The notes under the pieces were generated by a model that was not told the origin of the DNA, did not search any database, and was given only the letters and a program-made list of their open reading frames with translations. Shown one piece after another: positions 23,361 through 30,773 of a DNA stretch of 57,455 nucleotides. The DNA lies in NCBI RefSeq assembly GCF_008123515.1, contig NZ_VSSR01000063.1:1-57455 (forward strand), in the 5' to 3' direction. Each line of letters begins with the position of its first letter. Position 1 is the first letter of the stretch. Source of the DNA: Bradyrhizobium cytisi (GTDB taxonomy: Bacteria; Pseudomonadota; Alphaproteobacteria; Rhizobiales; Xanthobacteraceae). Both the position numbers and the translations under genes were made by a program.

Positions 23361-24260
23361 TCAGGCTTTATTCTGCGTTGCAGCGATCATCCACTGGCGA
23401 AACGCGGCGAGCTTCGGCGCCTCGCGGCGGCCCTCCGGCGAGACCAGATAGAAGCCCGCATCCGCCGGCAGCGCGATCTTGAAGGGGACCACGAGCCGGC
23501 CCTTGGCGATGTCGTCGCTGACATAGGAGGTCCGCCCCATCGCCACGCCGATGCCGTCGATCGCGGCCTGGATGGTCATGAAGATCATGTCGAAGGTGAT
23601 GCCGGGCTGCCTGGCGATGTCGGCCGGGAGGCCCGCCGCCGTCAGCCACAGCCGCCAGTCGTCGCTGTTGGCGTTGGATGTGTGCAGCAGGGGATAACCC
23701 CGCAAATCCTCCGGCTGGCGCAGCGGCTTGTCGCCGCGCAGCAGCGAGGGGCTGCACACCGGGAACAGCTCGTCCGCCATCAGCCAGTCGGCGCGCAGGC
23801 CCGGCCATTGGCCGCGGCCATAACGGATTGCGGCGTCGACATCGTCGCGCTGGAAATCGACGAGGCTGGTCGAGGTGGTGATGTGCACGTCGATGCCGGG
23901 ATGTGCCTCCTGGAAATCGGTCAGCCGCGGCAGCAGCCATTTTGCCGCCAGCGAGGCCAGTGTCGAGACCGTCAGCACCTTGTCGTCGTCCTTGCGCAGC
24001 AGCCGGTCGGTCGCAAGCCGGAGGTCGTTGAAGGCGGCGCGGACGCCGGGCAGGTAGTCGCGCGCCTCCGGCGTCAGCGCCAGCGCGCGGTTCTGCCGGA
24101 TGAACAGGCGGATGCCGAGCTCGTCCTCGAGCCGGCGGATCTGATGGCTGATCGCGGTCTGTGTCACGTTCAGCTCGCTTGCCGCCAGCGTGAAGCTGAG
24201 ATGGCGCGCGGCGGCCTCAAACGCCCGCAATCCGTTCAGGGAGGGCAATCTGGCAGTCAT
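23361..24260 (-). CDS. LysR family transcriptional regulator (GcvA-like)
   Basis: A 299-residue LysR-type regulator. The N-terminal winged helix-turn-helix is clear (NGLRAFEAAARHLSFTLAAS and ELNVTQTAISHQIRRLED), followed by the substrate-binding domain (KVLTVSTLASLAAKWLLPRL, then LVDFQRDDVDAAIRYG). The pattern is that of the GcvA group. It lies upstream of the MFS gene on the same strand and is divergent from a DUF1127 gene. A GCAT-N11-ATGC box in that intergenic region suggests autoregulation. Probable targets are itself and the MFS or amidohydrolase genes, inferred from position. Confidence 0.92.
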   Translation of the reverse strand: MTARLPSLNGLRAFEAAARHLSFTLAASELNVTQTAISHQIRRLEDELGIRLFIRQNRALALTPEARDYLPGVRAAFNDLRLATDRLLRKDDDKVLTVSTLASLAAKWLLPRLTDFQEAHPGIDVHITTSTSLVDFQRDDVDAAIRYGRGQWPGLRADWLMADELFPVCSPSLLRGDKPLRQPEDLRGYPLLHTSNANSDDWRLWLTAAGLPADIARQPGITFDMIFMTIQAAIDGIGVAMGRTSYVSDDIAKGRLVVPFKIALPADAGFYLVSPEGRREAPKLAAFRQWMIAATQNKA

Positions 24261-24273
24261 TTGGCAGCATGAT

Positions 24274-24292
24274 GCATGAGCTTATTTCATGC
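24274..24292. promoter_or_regulatory. LysR-type box (T-N11-A, GCAT-N11-ATGC)
   Basis: GCAT at 24274-24277 and ATGC at 24289-24292 flank exactly 11 bases, the canonical LysR-family recognition layout. It lies 14 bases upstream of the LysR start codon and 79 before the divergent DUF1127 gene, the usual place for an autoregulatory site. Confidence 0.55.
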
Positions 24293-24370
24293 GAAGAGGT
24301 ACAAATTGTCGTTTGTCGAAGCACGCGCGCAGGAGGATATTCGGTCGAAATTTAGCTCGAGGAGCTGAAA

Positions 24371-24574
24371 ATGTCTACCTGCACTGACAATTCGATGACA
24401 AATCATCATGCGCCTGGGCTGCTCTACCAGATCGGCGAAACACTCCATGTCTGGCACGAGCGTTACCGGACCCGTCGCGAACTGAGCAACTGGACCGCCC
24501 GCGATCTCCACGACGTCGGCCTGTCCTGGAGCGATATCGCCTTTGAGGCTGAGAAACCCTTCTGGCGGGCCTGA
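24371..24574 (+). CDS. DUF1127 domain small protein
   Basis: A 67-residue protein with the DUF1127 pattern in its C-terminal half: RTRRELSNWTARDLHDVGLSWSDI and FEAEKPFWRA. DUF1127 proteins are short, Arg-rich and abundant in rhizobia; in related alphaproteobacteria some have been linked to small-RNA and phosphate or stress physiology, but no general biochemical role is established. GAGGAGC precedes the ATG. It is divergent from the LysR gene, 69 bases before the acetyltransferase gene and probably co-transcribed with it. Confidence 0.85.
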   Translation: MSTCTDNSMTNHHAPGLLYQIGETLHVWHERYRTRRELSNWTARDLHDVGLSWSDIAFEAEKPFWRA

Positions 24575-24643
24575 TAGGCCGCCAGGCCGGCGCCGCCTGA
24601 TCACAGGGGCGCCGGCGGTCCCTCCTTCTCTAGGGCACGTGTC

Positions 24644-25267
24644 ATGAGCACCCTCCGGCTTGAAGATCTGAAGCAATATTCGGACGTGCTGCGCACCCGG
24701 CAGGGCGACGCAATCAACGTGCGCTACGTCGAGCCGCGCGACACCGAGGAGCTCCAGCACTATTTCCGCTCGCTCTCGACCCGCTCCCGTTACAACCGCT
24801 TCTTGGGCGCGCTCAGCGAACTGCCGAAGGGGCTGCTGAATGACTTCCTTCAGGTCGGCGAGCGCGAACGATTTACCGTGGTCGCGACCAGGATGGTCGA
24901 CGGCTTCGAGACCATCGTTGCCGAGGCGCGCTACGCCTTGCATGTCGAGACCTCGACGCTGGAGTTCGGCCTCTCGGTCGACGATCGCTGGCAGGGCCAC
25001 GGCATTGCCACCGCGCTTCTGAAGAACCTCGAATGCCGCGCCGCCTCGCTTGGCGCCGAGCACATCTTCGGCGATACGCTGCGCTCCAACCAGACCATGA
25101 TCTCGCTCGCGCGCAAATCCGGTTTCGCCTTCGTCAGTCATCCTGACGACTGGAAGTTGGTGCGTTTCGACAAGGAGATCCACGTCGCGCCGAAGGACAT
25201 TCCCTGCGCCAGCTGGCGTCTCGCCGCACTTTCCCGTCAGGCCGATAGCCCCTCAGCCTCGGCCTGA
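24644..25267 (+). CDS. GNAT family N-acetyltransferase
   Basis: A 207-residue Gcn5-related acetyltransferase. The acetyl-CoA-binding region reads EFGLSVDDRWQGHGIATALLKNLE (the R/Q-x-x-G-x-G/A motif is RWQGHGIA), preceded by VRYVEPRDTEELQHYF, the family's usual opening strand and helix. The type resembles the acetyltransferase domain found fused to acyl-CoA synthetases and used for protein lysine acetylation, but here it stands alone. Substrate unknown. A textbook intrinsic terminator follows at 25279-25314. Confidence 0.87.
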   Translation: MSTLRLEDLKQYSDVLRTRQGDAINVRYVEPRDTEELQHYFRSLSTRSRYNRFLGALSELPKGLLNDFLQVGERERFTVVATRMVDGFETIVAEARYALHVETSTLEFGLSVDDRWQGHGIATALLKNLECRAASLGAEHIFGDTLRSNQTMISLARKSGFAFVSHPDDWKLVRFDKEIHVAPKDIPCASWRLAALSRQADSPSASA

Positions 25268-25278
25268 CACCACTCCGG

Positions 25279-25314
25279 GCCCGGCTCAAGTCAAATCTGA
25301 GCCGGGCTTTTTTT
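25279..25314 (+). terminator. intrinsic terminator after the GNAT gene
   Basis: GCCCGGCTCA and TGAGCCGGGC form a perfect 10-bp stem with a 9-base loop, followed at once by seven T. It closes the DUF1127-GNAT unit before the convergent crotonase gene. Confidence 0.95.
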
Positions 25315-25351
25315 GCCCCTCACGCAAAACGCGTCGCTGTGATTGAGGCGC

Positions 25352-26182
25352 CTACTTCCCCGTGAACACCGCCTTGCGCTTCTCGATGAACGCCTGCACC
25401 GCCTCCTTGTGATCGGCGGTCGTGGTGAGGCGGATCAGGCGCTCGGCCTCGTGATCGCGGGCGGTTTCGAAATCGAACAGCAGGGCCTCGTCGAGATTGT
25501 CCTTCATGTAGCGCAGCGCCAGCCGCGGACCTTCGGCGAGCGACTTTGCCAGGGCGAAGGCCTCGGCTTGCAGCTTGTCGTCAGGCACGACGCGGTTGAC
25601 GAGGCCGATGGCCTCGGCGCGCGCGGCGTCGACGCGATCGCCGGTGAACAGCAGCTCGCGCGCCCGCGCGGTGCCGACCAGCCGCGTCAACAGCCAGGCG
25701 ATGCCGTAATCGCCGGAAAGCGCGATGCGGGCATAGCCGGTGGCGACGAAGGCCGATTGTGCGGCGATGCGGACGTCGCAGGCCATAGCGAGCGCAAGCC
25801 CGGCGCCGACCGCGGGGCCAGGGAGTGCGGCGATGGTCGGCTTGCGCACCGACACCAGTGCTCCGGTGAGCAGCCGCTGCCGCTCCTGGAGATCGGCGAC
25901 GCGGTCCTCAAGCGACATTTCCAGCTTTTTGGGATCACGATGCGCGCCCATGCCCTTGACGTCGCCGCCGGCACAGAAGGCTTCGCCGGCGCCGGTAATG
26001 AGCAGCGCGCCGACATCGGGGTTCTCGCCGCAGGTCCGGATCATCGTGCGCAGCGCCGGCGTCAGCGTGTCCGACAGCGAGTTGCGCGCCTCCGGCCGGT
26101 TCAGCGTAATGACGGCGACGCGGTCGCGAATGACGCAGAGCAGTTCATTGGTGCCGGTGTCGACGGTGGTTTCCGTGGTCAT
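25352..26182 (-). CDS. enoyl-CoA hydratase/isomerase family (crotonase) protein
   Basis: A 276-residue crotonase-fold protein. The oxyanion-hole segments are present (GAGEAFCAGGD and LPGPAVGAGLALAMACD). The two Glu residues of true enoyl-CoA hydratases are not: CELAM of the rat enzyme aligns with LALAM here, and the second Glu position with Gly. The Asp in IALSGDYG aligns with the catalytic Asp of PaaG-type isomerases. An isomerase or other crotonase reaction is therefore more likely than simple hydration. It is followed on the same strand, after a repeat, by an SDR gene, in a neighbourhood of acyl-CoA and alcohol metabolism. Confidence 0.88.
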   Translation of the reverse strand: MTTETTVDTGTNELLCVIRDRVAVITLNRPEARNSLSDTLTPALRTMIRTCGENPDVGALLITGAGEAFCAGGDVKGMGAHRDPKKLEMSLEDRVADLQERQRLLTGALVSVRKPTIAALPGPAVGAGLALAMACDVRIAAQSAFVATGYARIALSGDYGIAWLLTRLVGTARARELLFTGDRVDAARAEAIGLVNRVVPDDKLQAEAFALAKSLAEGPRLALRYMKDNLDEALLFDFETARDHEAERLIRLTTTADHKEAVQAFIEKRKAVFTGK

Positions 26183-26198
26183 GGTCGCTCCCTACTTT

Positions 26199-26285
26199 CG
26201 TCATTGCGAGGAGCGAAGCGACGAAGCAATCCAGTCTGTATCCGGAGAAACATCTCTGGATTGCTTCGCTCCGCTCGCAATGACG
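26199..26285. repeat. palindromic intergenic repeat (CGTCATTGCGAG type), copy 2
   Basis: The same unit as at 15600: CGTCATTGCGAG...GAAGCAATCCAG with its inverted partner CTGGATTGCTTCG...CTCGCAATGACG. It fills the gap between the crotonase and SDR genes, which share a strand. Confidence 0.85.
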
Positions 26286-26305
26286 GTTGCTGTTACGTTA
26301 TCGCC

Positions 26306-27007
26306 TCAAAACTTCTCCACCCAGGGCCGCAGCTCCAGCTCCCAGCTCCAGGCGCTGCGCGGCTGCTGCAGCACGTTCCAGTAGCTCTCCGCGATCGCAT
26401 CGGGATCGAGCATCGAGTCCGGCTTGTCGGCCGGCTCGGTGCGCGCGGCGCTCTTGATGCCGCCGTCGATGACGAAATGCGCGACGTGAATGCCTTGCGG
26501 CGACAATTCGCGCGCCATGCTCTGCGCCAGCCCGCGCAGCGCGAACTTGCCCATCGCGAACGGGGCGGATTGCGCGTAGCCCTTGACGCTGGCCGAAGCG
26601 CCGGTGAACAGGATCGCGCCATGCTTGCTTGGTACCATGCGCCTGGCCGCCTGTTGGGCCACCAGGAAGCCGCCATAGGCGCTGACCGCGATCGCATTCG
26701 CGACATCCGCCGGGACGAGATCGACAAAAGTGCCACGCGCGCGGCCAGAGGCATTGTAGACGACGAGATCCGGCGTGCCGATCTCGCGCTCGACCAGACC
26801 GAACAGGCGCTCGACCTCCTCAGGCTCGGTGGCGTTGCAGGCATAGGCCTTCGCGCCGGTCTGGCTGCAGAGCGCGCCTAACTTCTCGATCTTTCGCGCG
26901 GCAAGCGCGACGCGAATGCCTTGCGCGGACAGCAGCCGTGCCAGCGAGGCGCTCAGGCCTTCGCCGGCGCCGACGATGAGGGCGATCTTGTATTTCGGAT
27001 GTTCCAT
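26306..27007 (-). CDS. SDR-like oxidoreductase with Phe in place of the catalytic Tyr
   Basis: A 233-residue short-chain dehydrogenase/reductase fold. Nucleotide binding is shown by IVGAGEGLSASLA near residues 11-23 and the NASG motif near 85-88. The catalytic Ser is at 138 and Lys at 154, but position 150 of the YxxxK motif is Phe (PFAMGK). This subgroup (FxxxKFALRGLAQSMAREL) recurs in proteobacteria as far as I recall, so the change is probably not a recent defect. It may bind nucleotide without classical reductase chemistry, or use another proton donor. The ATG at 27007 is clear. Its partner genes are probably the crotonase and acyl-CoA dehydrogenase. Confidence 0.87.
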   Translation of the reverse strand: MEHPKYKIALIVGAGEGLSASLARLLSAQGIRVALAARKIEKLGALCSQTGAKAYACNATEPEEVERLFGLVEREIGTPDLVVYNASGRARGTFVDLVPADVANAIAVSAYGGFLVAQQAARRMVPSKHGAILFTGASASVKGYAQSAPFAMGKFALRGLAQSMARELSPQGIHVAHFVIDGGIKSAARTEPADKPDSMLDPDAIAESYWNVLQQPRSAWSWELELRPWVEKF

Positions 27008-27230
27008 GGCGTGATCTCTCGGGGACGGGACGCCGCTGATCTATGCATCCGCCACGCGGACAACCAGCCGGCTCGATCACAATTCCGCAGAGCGAATTGC
27101 TCCTTCACGGCGATCATGCCTCCCTGACAATTTGCGGCTTTATCGCCTCTCGCGATGGGAGCATGATCGACATCATCCCAAGCGGCAAGCGATAAGAATT
27201 TGGCGCCGGGCGGAAACGAAGAGGACGATC

Positions 27231-29015
27231 ATGCACAAGCCGGCCACAGCGCAGCCAAATAATGTCGCGGCCGCACCATCCGGCCTGCTGGCGCCCGATA
27301 CCGCTGGCATGAATTTCTACCGCGCCGATCAGGCGCTGACGGACCTCCTGCGCATCCATTTGCCGGAGACGCTATTCCGCCACATCGAGCCGCATCTCGA
27401 TCGCCTCGGTGAGCTCGCCGGCGGCCATCTCGACGATTGTGCGCGGCTCGCCGACCGACACACGCCGCTGCTGCACCAGCGCGACAAGTTCGGCCGCGAC
27501 GTGCAGTGGATCGAATATCACCCGGCCTATCGCGAGCTGGAGAACGCTGCCTTCGGCGAATTCGGTATCCACGCGCTGTCGATCCGCAAGGGCATCATGG
27601 GCTGGCCGGACAAATATCCTGTGGTGGCCAAGCACGCCTTCACCTTCCTGTTCAACCAGGCCGAATTCGGCATGGGCTGCCCGATCAACGTCACAGACGG
27701 CTGTGCAAAGCTGCTGGCGAATTTCGGCAGCGACGCGCTGAAAGCAAAATATCTGGACGGCCTAACCTCGACCGACATGAGCAAGCTGACGCAAGGCGGC
27801 CAGTTCATGACCGAGAAGGAAGGCGGCTCCGATGTCGGCACGCTGACCACGCGCGCGGTGCAGGAGGGCGACCATTGGCGCCTCACCGGCGAAAAATGGT
27901 TCTGCTCGAATGCAGACGCGAAAGTCGTGATGCTGCTGGCGCGCCCCGAAGGCGCCGGCCCCGGCACGCGCGGTGTCGGCCTGTTCCTGATGCCGCGCTT
28001 CCTCGACGACGGCTCGCAGAACCACTACCGGATCGTGCGTCTCAAGGACAAGCTCGGCACCCGCTCGATGGCCTCCGGCGAGATCAAGCTCGAAGGCGCG
28101 ATTGCGTACGCGGTCGGCAAGCTCGACCGCGGTTTTGTGCAGATGGCCGAGATGGTGAACTCGTCGCGGCTTTCAAACGGCGTTAAATCGGCCGCGCTGA
28201 TGCGCCGCGCCTACCATGACGCGTTTGCCGTGGCGAAGAACCGCGTGGTGTTCGGCAACCGCATCATCGACCTGCCGCTCGGCCGACGGCAGATGCTGAA
28301 AATCATGCTGCCGGTCGAGCAGGCGCTGTCGATGAGCTTTCTCACCGCCGATGCGCTCGATCGTGCGGAAGCCGGCAGCCAGGATGCGGCGGCGCTGCTG
28401 CGCATTCTGACCCCGACCCTGAAATTCCGCGCTACGCGCGATGCGCGAAAAGTCTGTGGCGACGCGCTCGAGATGCGCGGCGGCATCGGCTATATCGAGG
28501 AATTCGCCACGCCGCGCCTGCTGCGCGATGCGCATCTCGGCTCCGTCTGGGAAGGCACCGGCAACATCGTCGCCATCGATGCGTTGAGGCGTGCCGTTGG
28601 CCGCCACGGCGCAGAATCCGCGCTGAATGCGGATCTGCACGCACGCCTCGACGATAGCGCCTCGGTGCCGCAGGCCTGGCGCGACAATTTGCGCGGCCTC
28701 GTCGAGCGCGCCGTCGGCTTCGCGCGCGAGGTCGCAGGCAAGTCAGAGAACGAGGCCGATGCGCGGCGCGCAACGAGCCTGCTCTATCACGTCGCAAGCG
28801 CCATTGCGCTCGCCTGGGAGGCGCACCGCATCCACGACATGCGCGGCGACGCGCGCCGGCTGCTGCTGTCGCGGCTAGTGATCGACCATCGCGTCGTGCC
28901 GGGCGATCCGTTCCGGCTGACGGAAAATGCCACGCAGGCCAAGATCGCAGCACTTCTGCTCGGTGACCGCGACGCCGGCATGAGCGAGGTTGGCGAACTG
29001 GTTCTGGCAGCGTAG
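27231..29015 (+). CDS. acyl-CoA dehydrogenase family protein (AidB-like, long form)
   Basis: A 594-residue flavoprotein of the acyl-CoA dehydrogenase family, longer than the usual 380-400 and closer to the AidB class. FAD and substrate signatures are GQFMTEKEGGSDVGT, WFCSNADAKVVMLLAR, SRLSNGVKSAALMRRAYHD and GDALEMRGGIGYIEEFATPRLLRDA. The C-terminal 130 or so residues form an extra helical domain. ATG 27231 after GAAGAGGA is chosen; the 33 upstream codons have no ribosome site. It diverges from the SDR gene and precedes the alcohol dehydrogenase. Either fatty-acid or branched acyl-CoA oxidation, or an AidB-like alkylation-stress role, is possible. Confidence 0.9.
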   Translation: MHKPATAQPNNVAAAPSGLLAPDTAGMNFYRADQALTDLLRIHLPETLFRHIEPHLDRLGELAGGHLDDCARLADRHTPLLHQRDKFGRDVQWIEYHPAYRELENAAFGEFGIHALSIRKGIMGWPDKYPVVAKHAFTFLFNQAEFGMGCPINVTDGCAKLLANFGSDALKAKYLDGLTSTDMSKLTQGGQFMTEKEGGSDVGTLTTRAVQEGDHWRLTGEKWFCSNADAKVVMLLARPEGAGPGTRGVGLFLMPRFLDDGSQNHYRIVRLKDKLGTRSMASGEIKLEGAIAYAVGKLDRGFVQMAEMVNSSRLSNGVKSAALMRRAYHDAFAVAKNRVVFGNRIIDLPLGRRQMLKIMLPVEQALSMSFLTADALDRAEAGSQDAAALLRILTPTLKFRATRDARKVCGDALEMRGGIGYIEEFATPRLLRDAHLGSVWEGTGNIVAIDALRRAVGRHGAESALNADLHARLDDSASVPQAWRDNLRGLVERAVGFAREVAGKSENEADARRATSLLYHVASAIALAWEAHRIHDMRGDARRLLLSRLVIDHRVVPGDPFRLTENATQAKIAALLLGDRDAGMSEVGELVLAA

Positions 29016-29060
29016 GCTGCGGGCCACGATCAAATCAAAAAACGCGATAGGGAGTGCTCG

Positions 29061-30149
29061 ATGAAGGCCGCCGTCCTCCATGAAGTCAACAAGCCGCTGG
29101 TCATCGAGGATGTCAGCCTGCCGAAGCCCGGCCCACGCGAAGTTCTGATCCGCACGTCAGTCGCCGGGCTCTGCCACTCCGATCTGCACTTCATGGAAGG
29201 CCTCTACCCGCATCCGCTGCCCGCGGTGCTCGGACACGAGTCCGCCGGCATTGTCGAGCAGGTCGGCTCCGACGTCACCTATGTGAAGCCGGGCGACCAC
29301 GTCGTCACGTGCCTATCCGTGTTCTGCGGCACCTGCGACAATTGCGCCACGGGGCGCACGGTGCTCTGCACTGACACCACGGTGAAGCTGCTGCCGGGCG
29401 TCTCCAATCGCATGCAATGGTCGAAGCCCGAGAAGCTGCACCAGTTCCTCAACCTCTCCTCCTTCGCCGAGCAGATGCTGGTGCACGAGAACGCGATCGT
29501 CAAAATCCGCAAGGAGATGCCGCTCGATCTCGCCGCGCTGATCGGCTGCGGTGTCATCACCGGCTACGGCGCGGTGGTGAACACGGCGAAGGTGACGGCC
29601 GGCGAAACCGTCGCCGTGATCGGCTGCGGCGGTGTCGGCATGGCCGCCATCAACGGTGCGCAGATCGCCGGTGCGGGCCGCATCATCGCCATCGACACCA
29701 ATCCGGCAAAGCTCCAACTCGCGACCAAGCTCGGCGCCACCGACATCGTCAACCCCGCCGACGGCGACGTCGTGAAGCAGGTCCGCGACCTCACCAATGG
29801 CGGCGTCCATCATTCCTTCGAGGTGCTCGGCCGCAAGGAAACCGCGGAGCAGGCGTTCGGCATGCTCGCTTCCGGCGGCACCGCCACGATCGTCGGCATG
29901 ATCCCGTTCGGCCAGAAGATCGAGCTGCACGGTTTTGACTTCCTGCGCGAACGCCGGATCCAGGGCTCGTCAATGGGCTCGAACCATTTCCGCGTCGACA
30001 TGCCGCGTCTGGTCGATTTCTACCTGCGCGGCCGGCTGCATTTGGAAGACTGGATCTCGGCCAAGCTGAAGCTGTCCGAGATCAACGAGGGCTTTGCCAA
30101 CATGAAAGCCGGCAAGACGCTGCGGAGCGTGATTGTGTTTGATAGCTAG
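29061..30149 (+). CDS. zinc-dependent alcohol dehydrogenase
   Basis: A 362-residue medium-chain dehydrogenase. The catalytic zinc site is shown by GLCHSDLHF (Cys), GHESAG (His-Glu) and the later IGCGVITGYG (Cys). The structural zinc site CGTCDNCATGRTVLC has the CxxCxxCx7C spacing. The Rossmann motif GCGGVGMAA is followed by an acidic residue (IDTNP), which predicts NAD(H). The layout resembles class III-like ADHs acting on primary alcohols or their thiol adducts; the exact substrate is open. AGGGAG precedes the ATG. It lies 45 bases after the acyl-CoA dehydrogenase and is probably co-transcribed. Confidence 0.92.
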   Translation: MKAAVLHEVNKPLVIEDVSLPKPGPREVLIRTSVAGLCHSDLHFMEGLYPHPLPAVLGHESAGIVEQVGSDVTYVKPGDHVVTCLSVFCGTCDNCATGRTVLCTDTTVKLLPGVSNRMQWSKPEKLHQFLNLSSFAEQMLVHENAIVKIRKEMPLDLAALIGCGVITGYGAVVNTAKVTAGETVAVIGCGGVGMAAINGAQIAGAGRIIAIDTNPAKLQLATKLGATDIVNPADGDVVKQVRDLTNGGVHHSFEVLGRKETAEQAFGMLASGGTATIVGMIPFGQKIELHGFDFLRERRIQGSSMGSNHFRVDMPRLVDFYLRGRLHLEDWISAKLKLSEINEGFANMKAGKTLRSVIVFDS

Positions 30150-30163
30150 CGCCGATTACGCTG

Positions 30164-30264
30164 TCATCGCCCGGCTTGACCGGGCGATCCAGTATTCCAG
30201 AGACCGTCGTTGCTAAACCGAGACGCCGCGGCGTACTGGATGCCCCGCCTTCGTGGGGCATGAC
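30164..30264. repeat. palindromic intergenic repeat (TCATCGCCCG...GGGCATGAC type), copy 2
   Basis: The second copy of the unit seen at 18361, with the same three nested hairpins and a partly changed centre. It lies between convergent genes (alcohol dehydrogenase and the NTF2-like gene). Confidence 0.8.
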
Positions 30265-30294
30265 GGCGGAGAGTGGGGCGGCGATGCGGGCCGC

Positions 30295-30648
30295 TCACCG
30301 CGACACGTGCGCAGACACCGCGAGCCACTTGCCGTTCTTCTTCGCCCAGCAATCGGTGTAGCGCCCGGTCGCCTGCTGACCATCCGCGGTGGTGTAGCTC
30401 GTTGCCGCGTGAATGATCGCGAAGTCGCCCATGATGCGGATGATGACGTCAAACGCATGCAGATCGCGGATCGCGACCGGCCGCGCGGTCTGCTCCAGGA
30501 AGCCGGTGCGGTCGACCAGCGTCTTGTCCGGATTGGAGCAGTAAAACTCCGGCGCCAGGATCTCGTCGAAGCGTTTGACGTCGCAGTTCTGCACAGATGC
30601 GACATAGTCACGGTTGAGTGCGGTGAGCAGTTCGAGGTCCTGGCTCAT
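30295..30648 (-). CDS. NTF2-like/SnoaL-type small protein
   Basis: A 117-residue protein with the cone-shaped NTF2-like fold pattern: an N-terminal helix (ELLTALNRDYVASVQNCD), then FDEILAPEFYCSNPDKTLVDR, and beta strands ending in GRYTDCWAKKNGKWLAVSAHVSR. Such DUF4440/SnoaL-like proteins are isomerases, dehydratases or binding proteins for many ligands. Nothing in the pocket tells which. It sits alone between two intergenic repeats, downstream of an amidase gene on the same strand. Confidence 0.82.
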   Translation of the reverse strand: MSQDLELLTALNRDYVASVQNCDVKRFDEILAPEFYCSNPDKTLVDRTGFLEQTARPVAIRDLHAFDVIIRIMGDFAIIHAATSYTTADGQQATGRYTDCWAKKNGKWLAVSAHVSR

Positions 30649-30677
30649 GATATTTATCCGTCCTCAGTTATCTACTC

Positions 30678-30765
30678 CGTCATTGCGAGAGCGGCGAAGC
30701 AATCCAGAAATGTTTCCGCAGATGCGGACGGGATTGCTTCGTCGCAAGGGCTCCTCGCAATGACG
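30678..30765. repeat. palindromic intergenic repeat (CGTCATTGCGAG type), copy 3
   Basis: The third copy of the 15600 family, with a diverged right arm (GGATTGCTTCGTCGCAAGGGCTC...GCAATGACG). It lies between the amidase stop and the NTF2-like gene. Confidence 0.8.
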
Positions 30766-30773
30766 CGGCGGCA

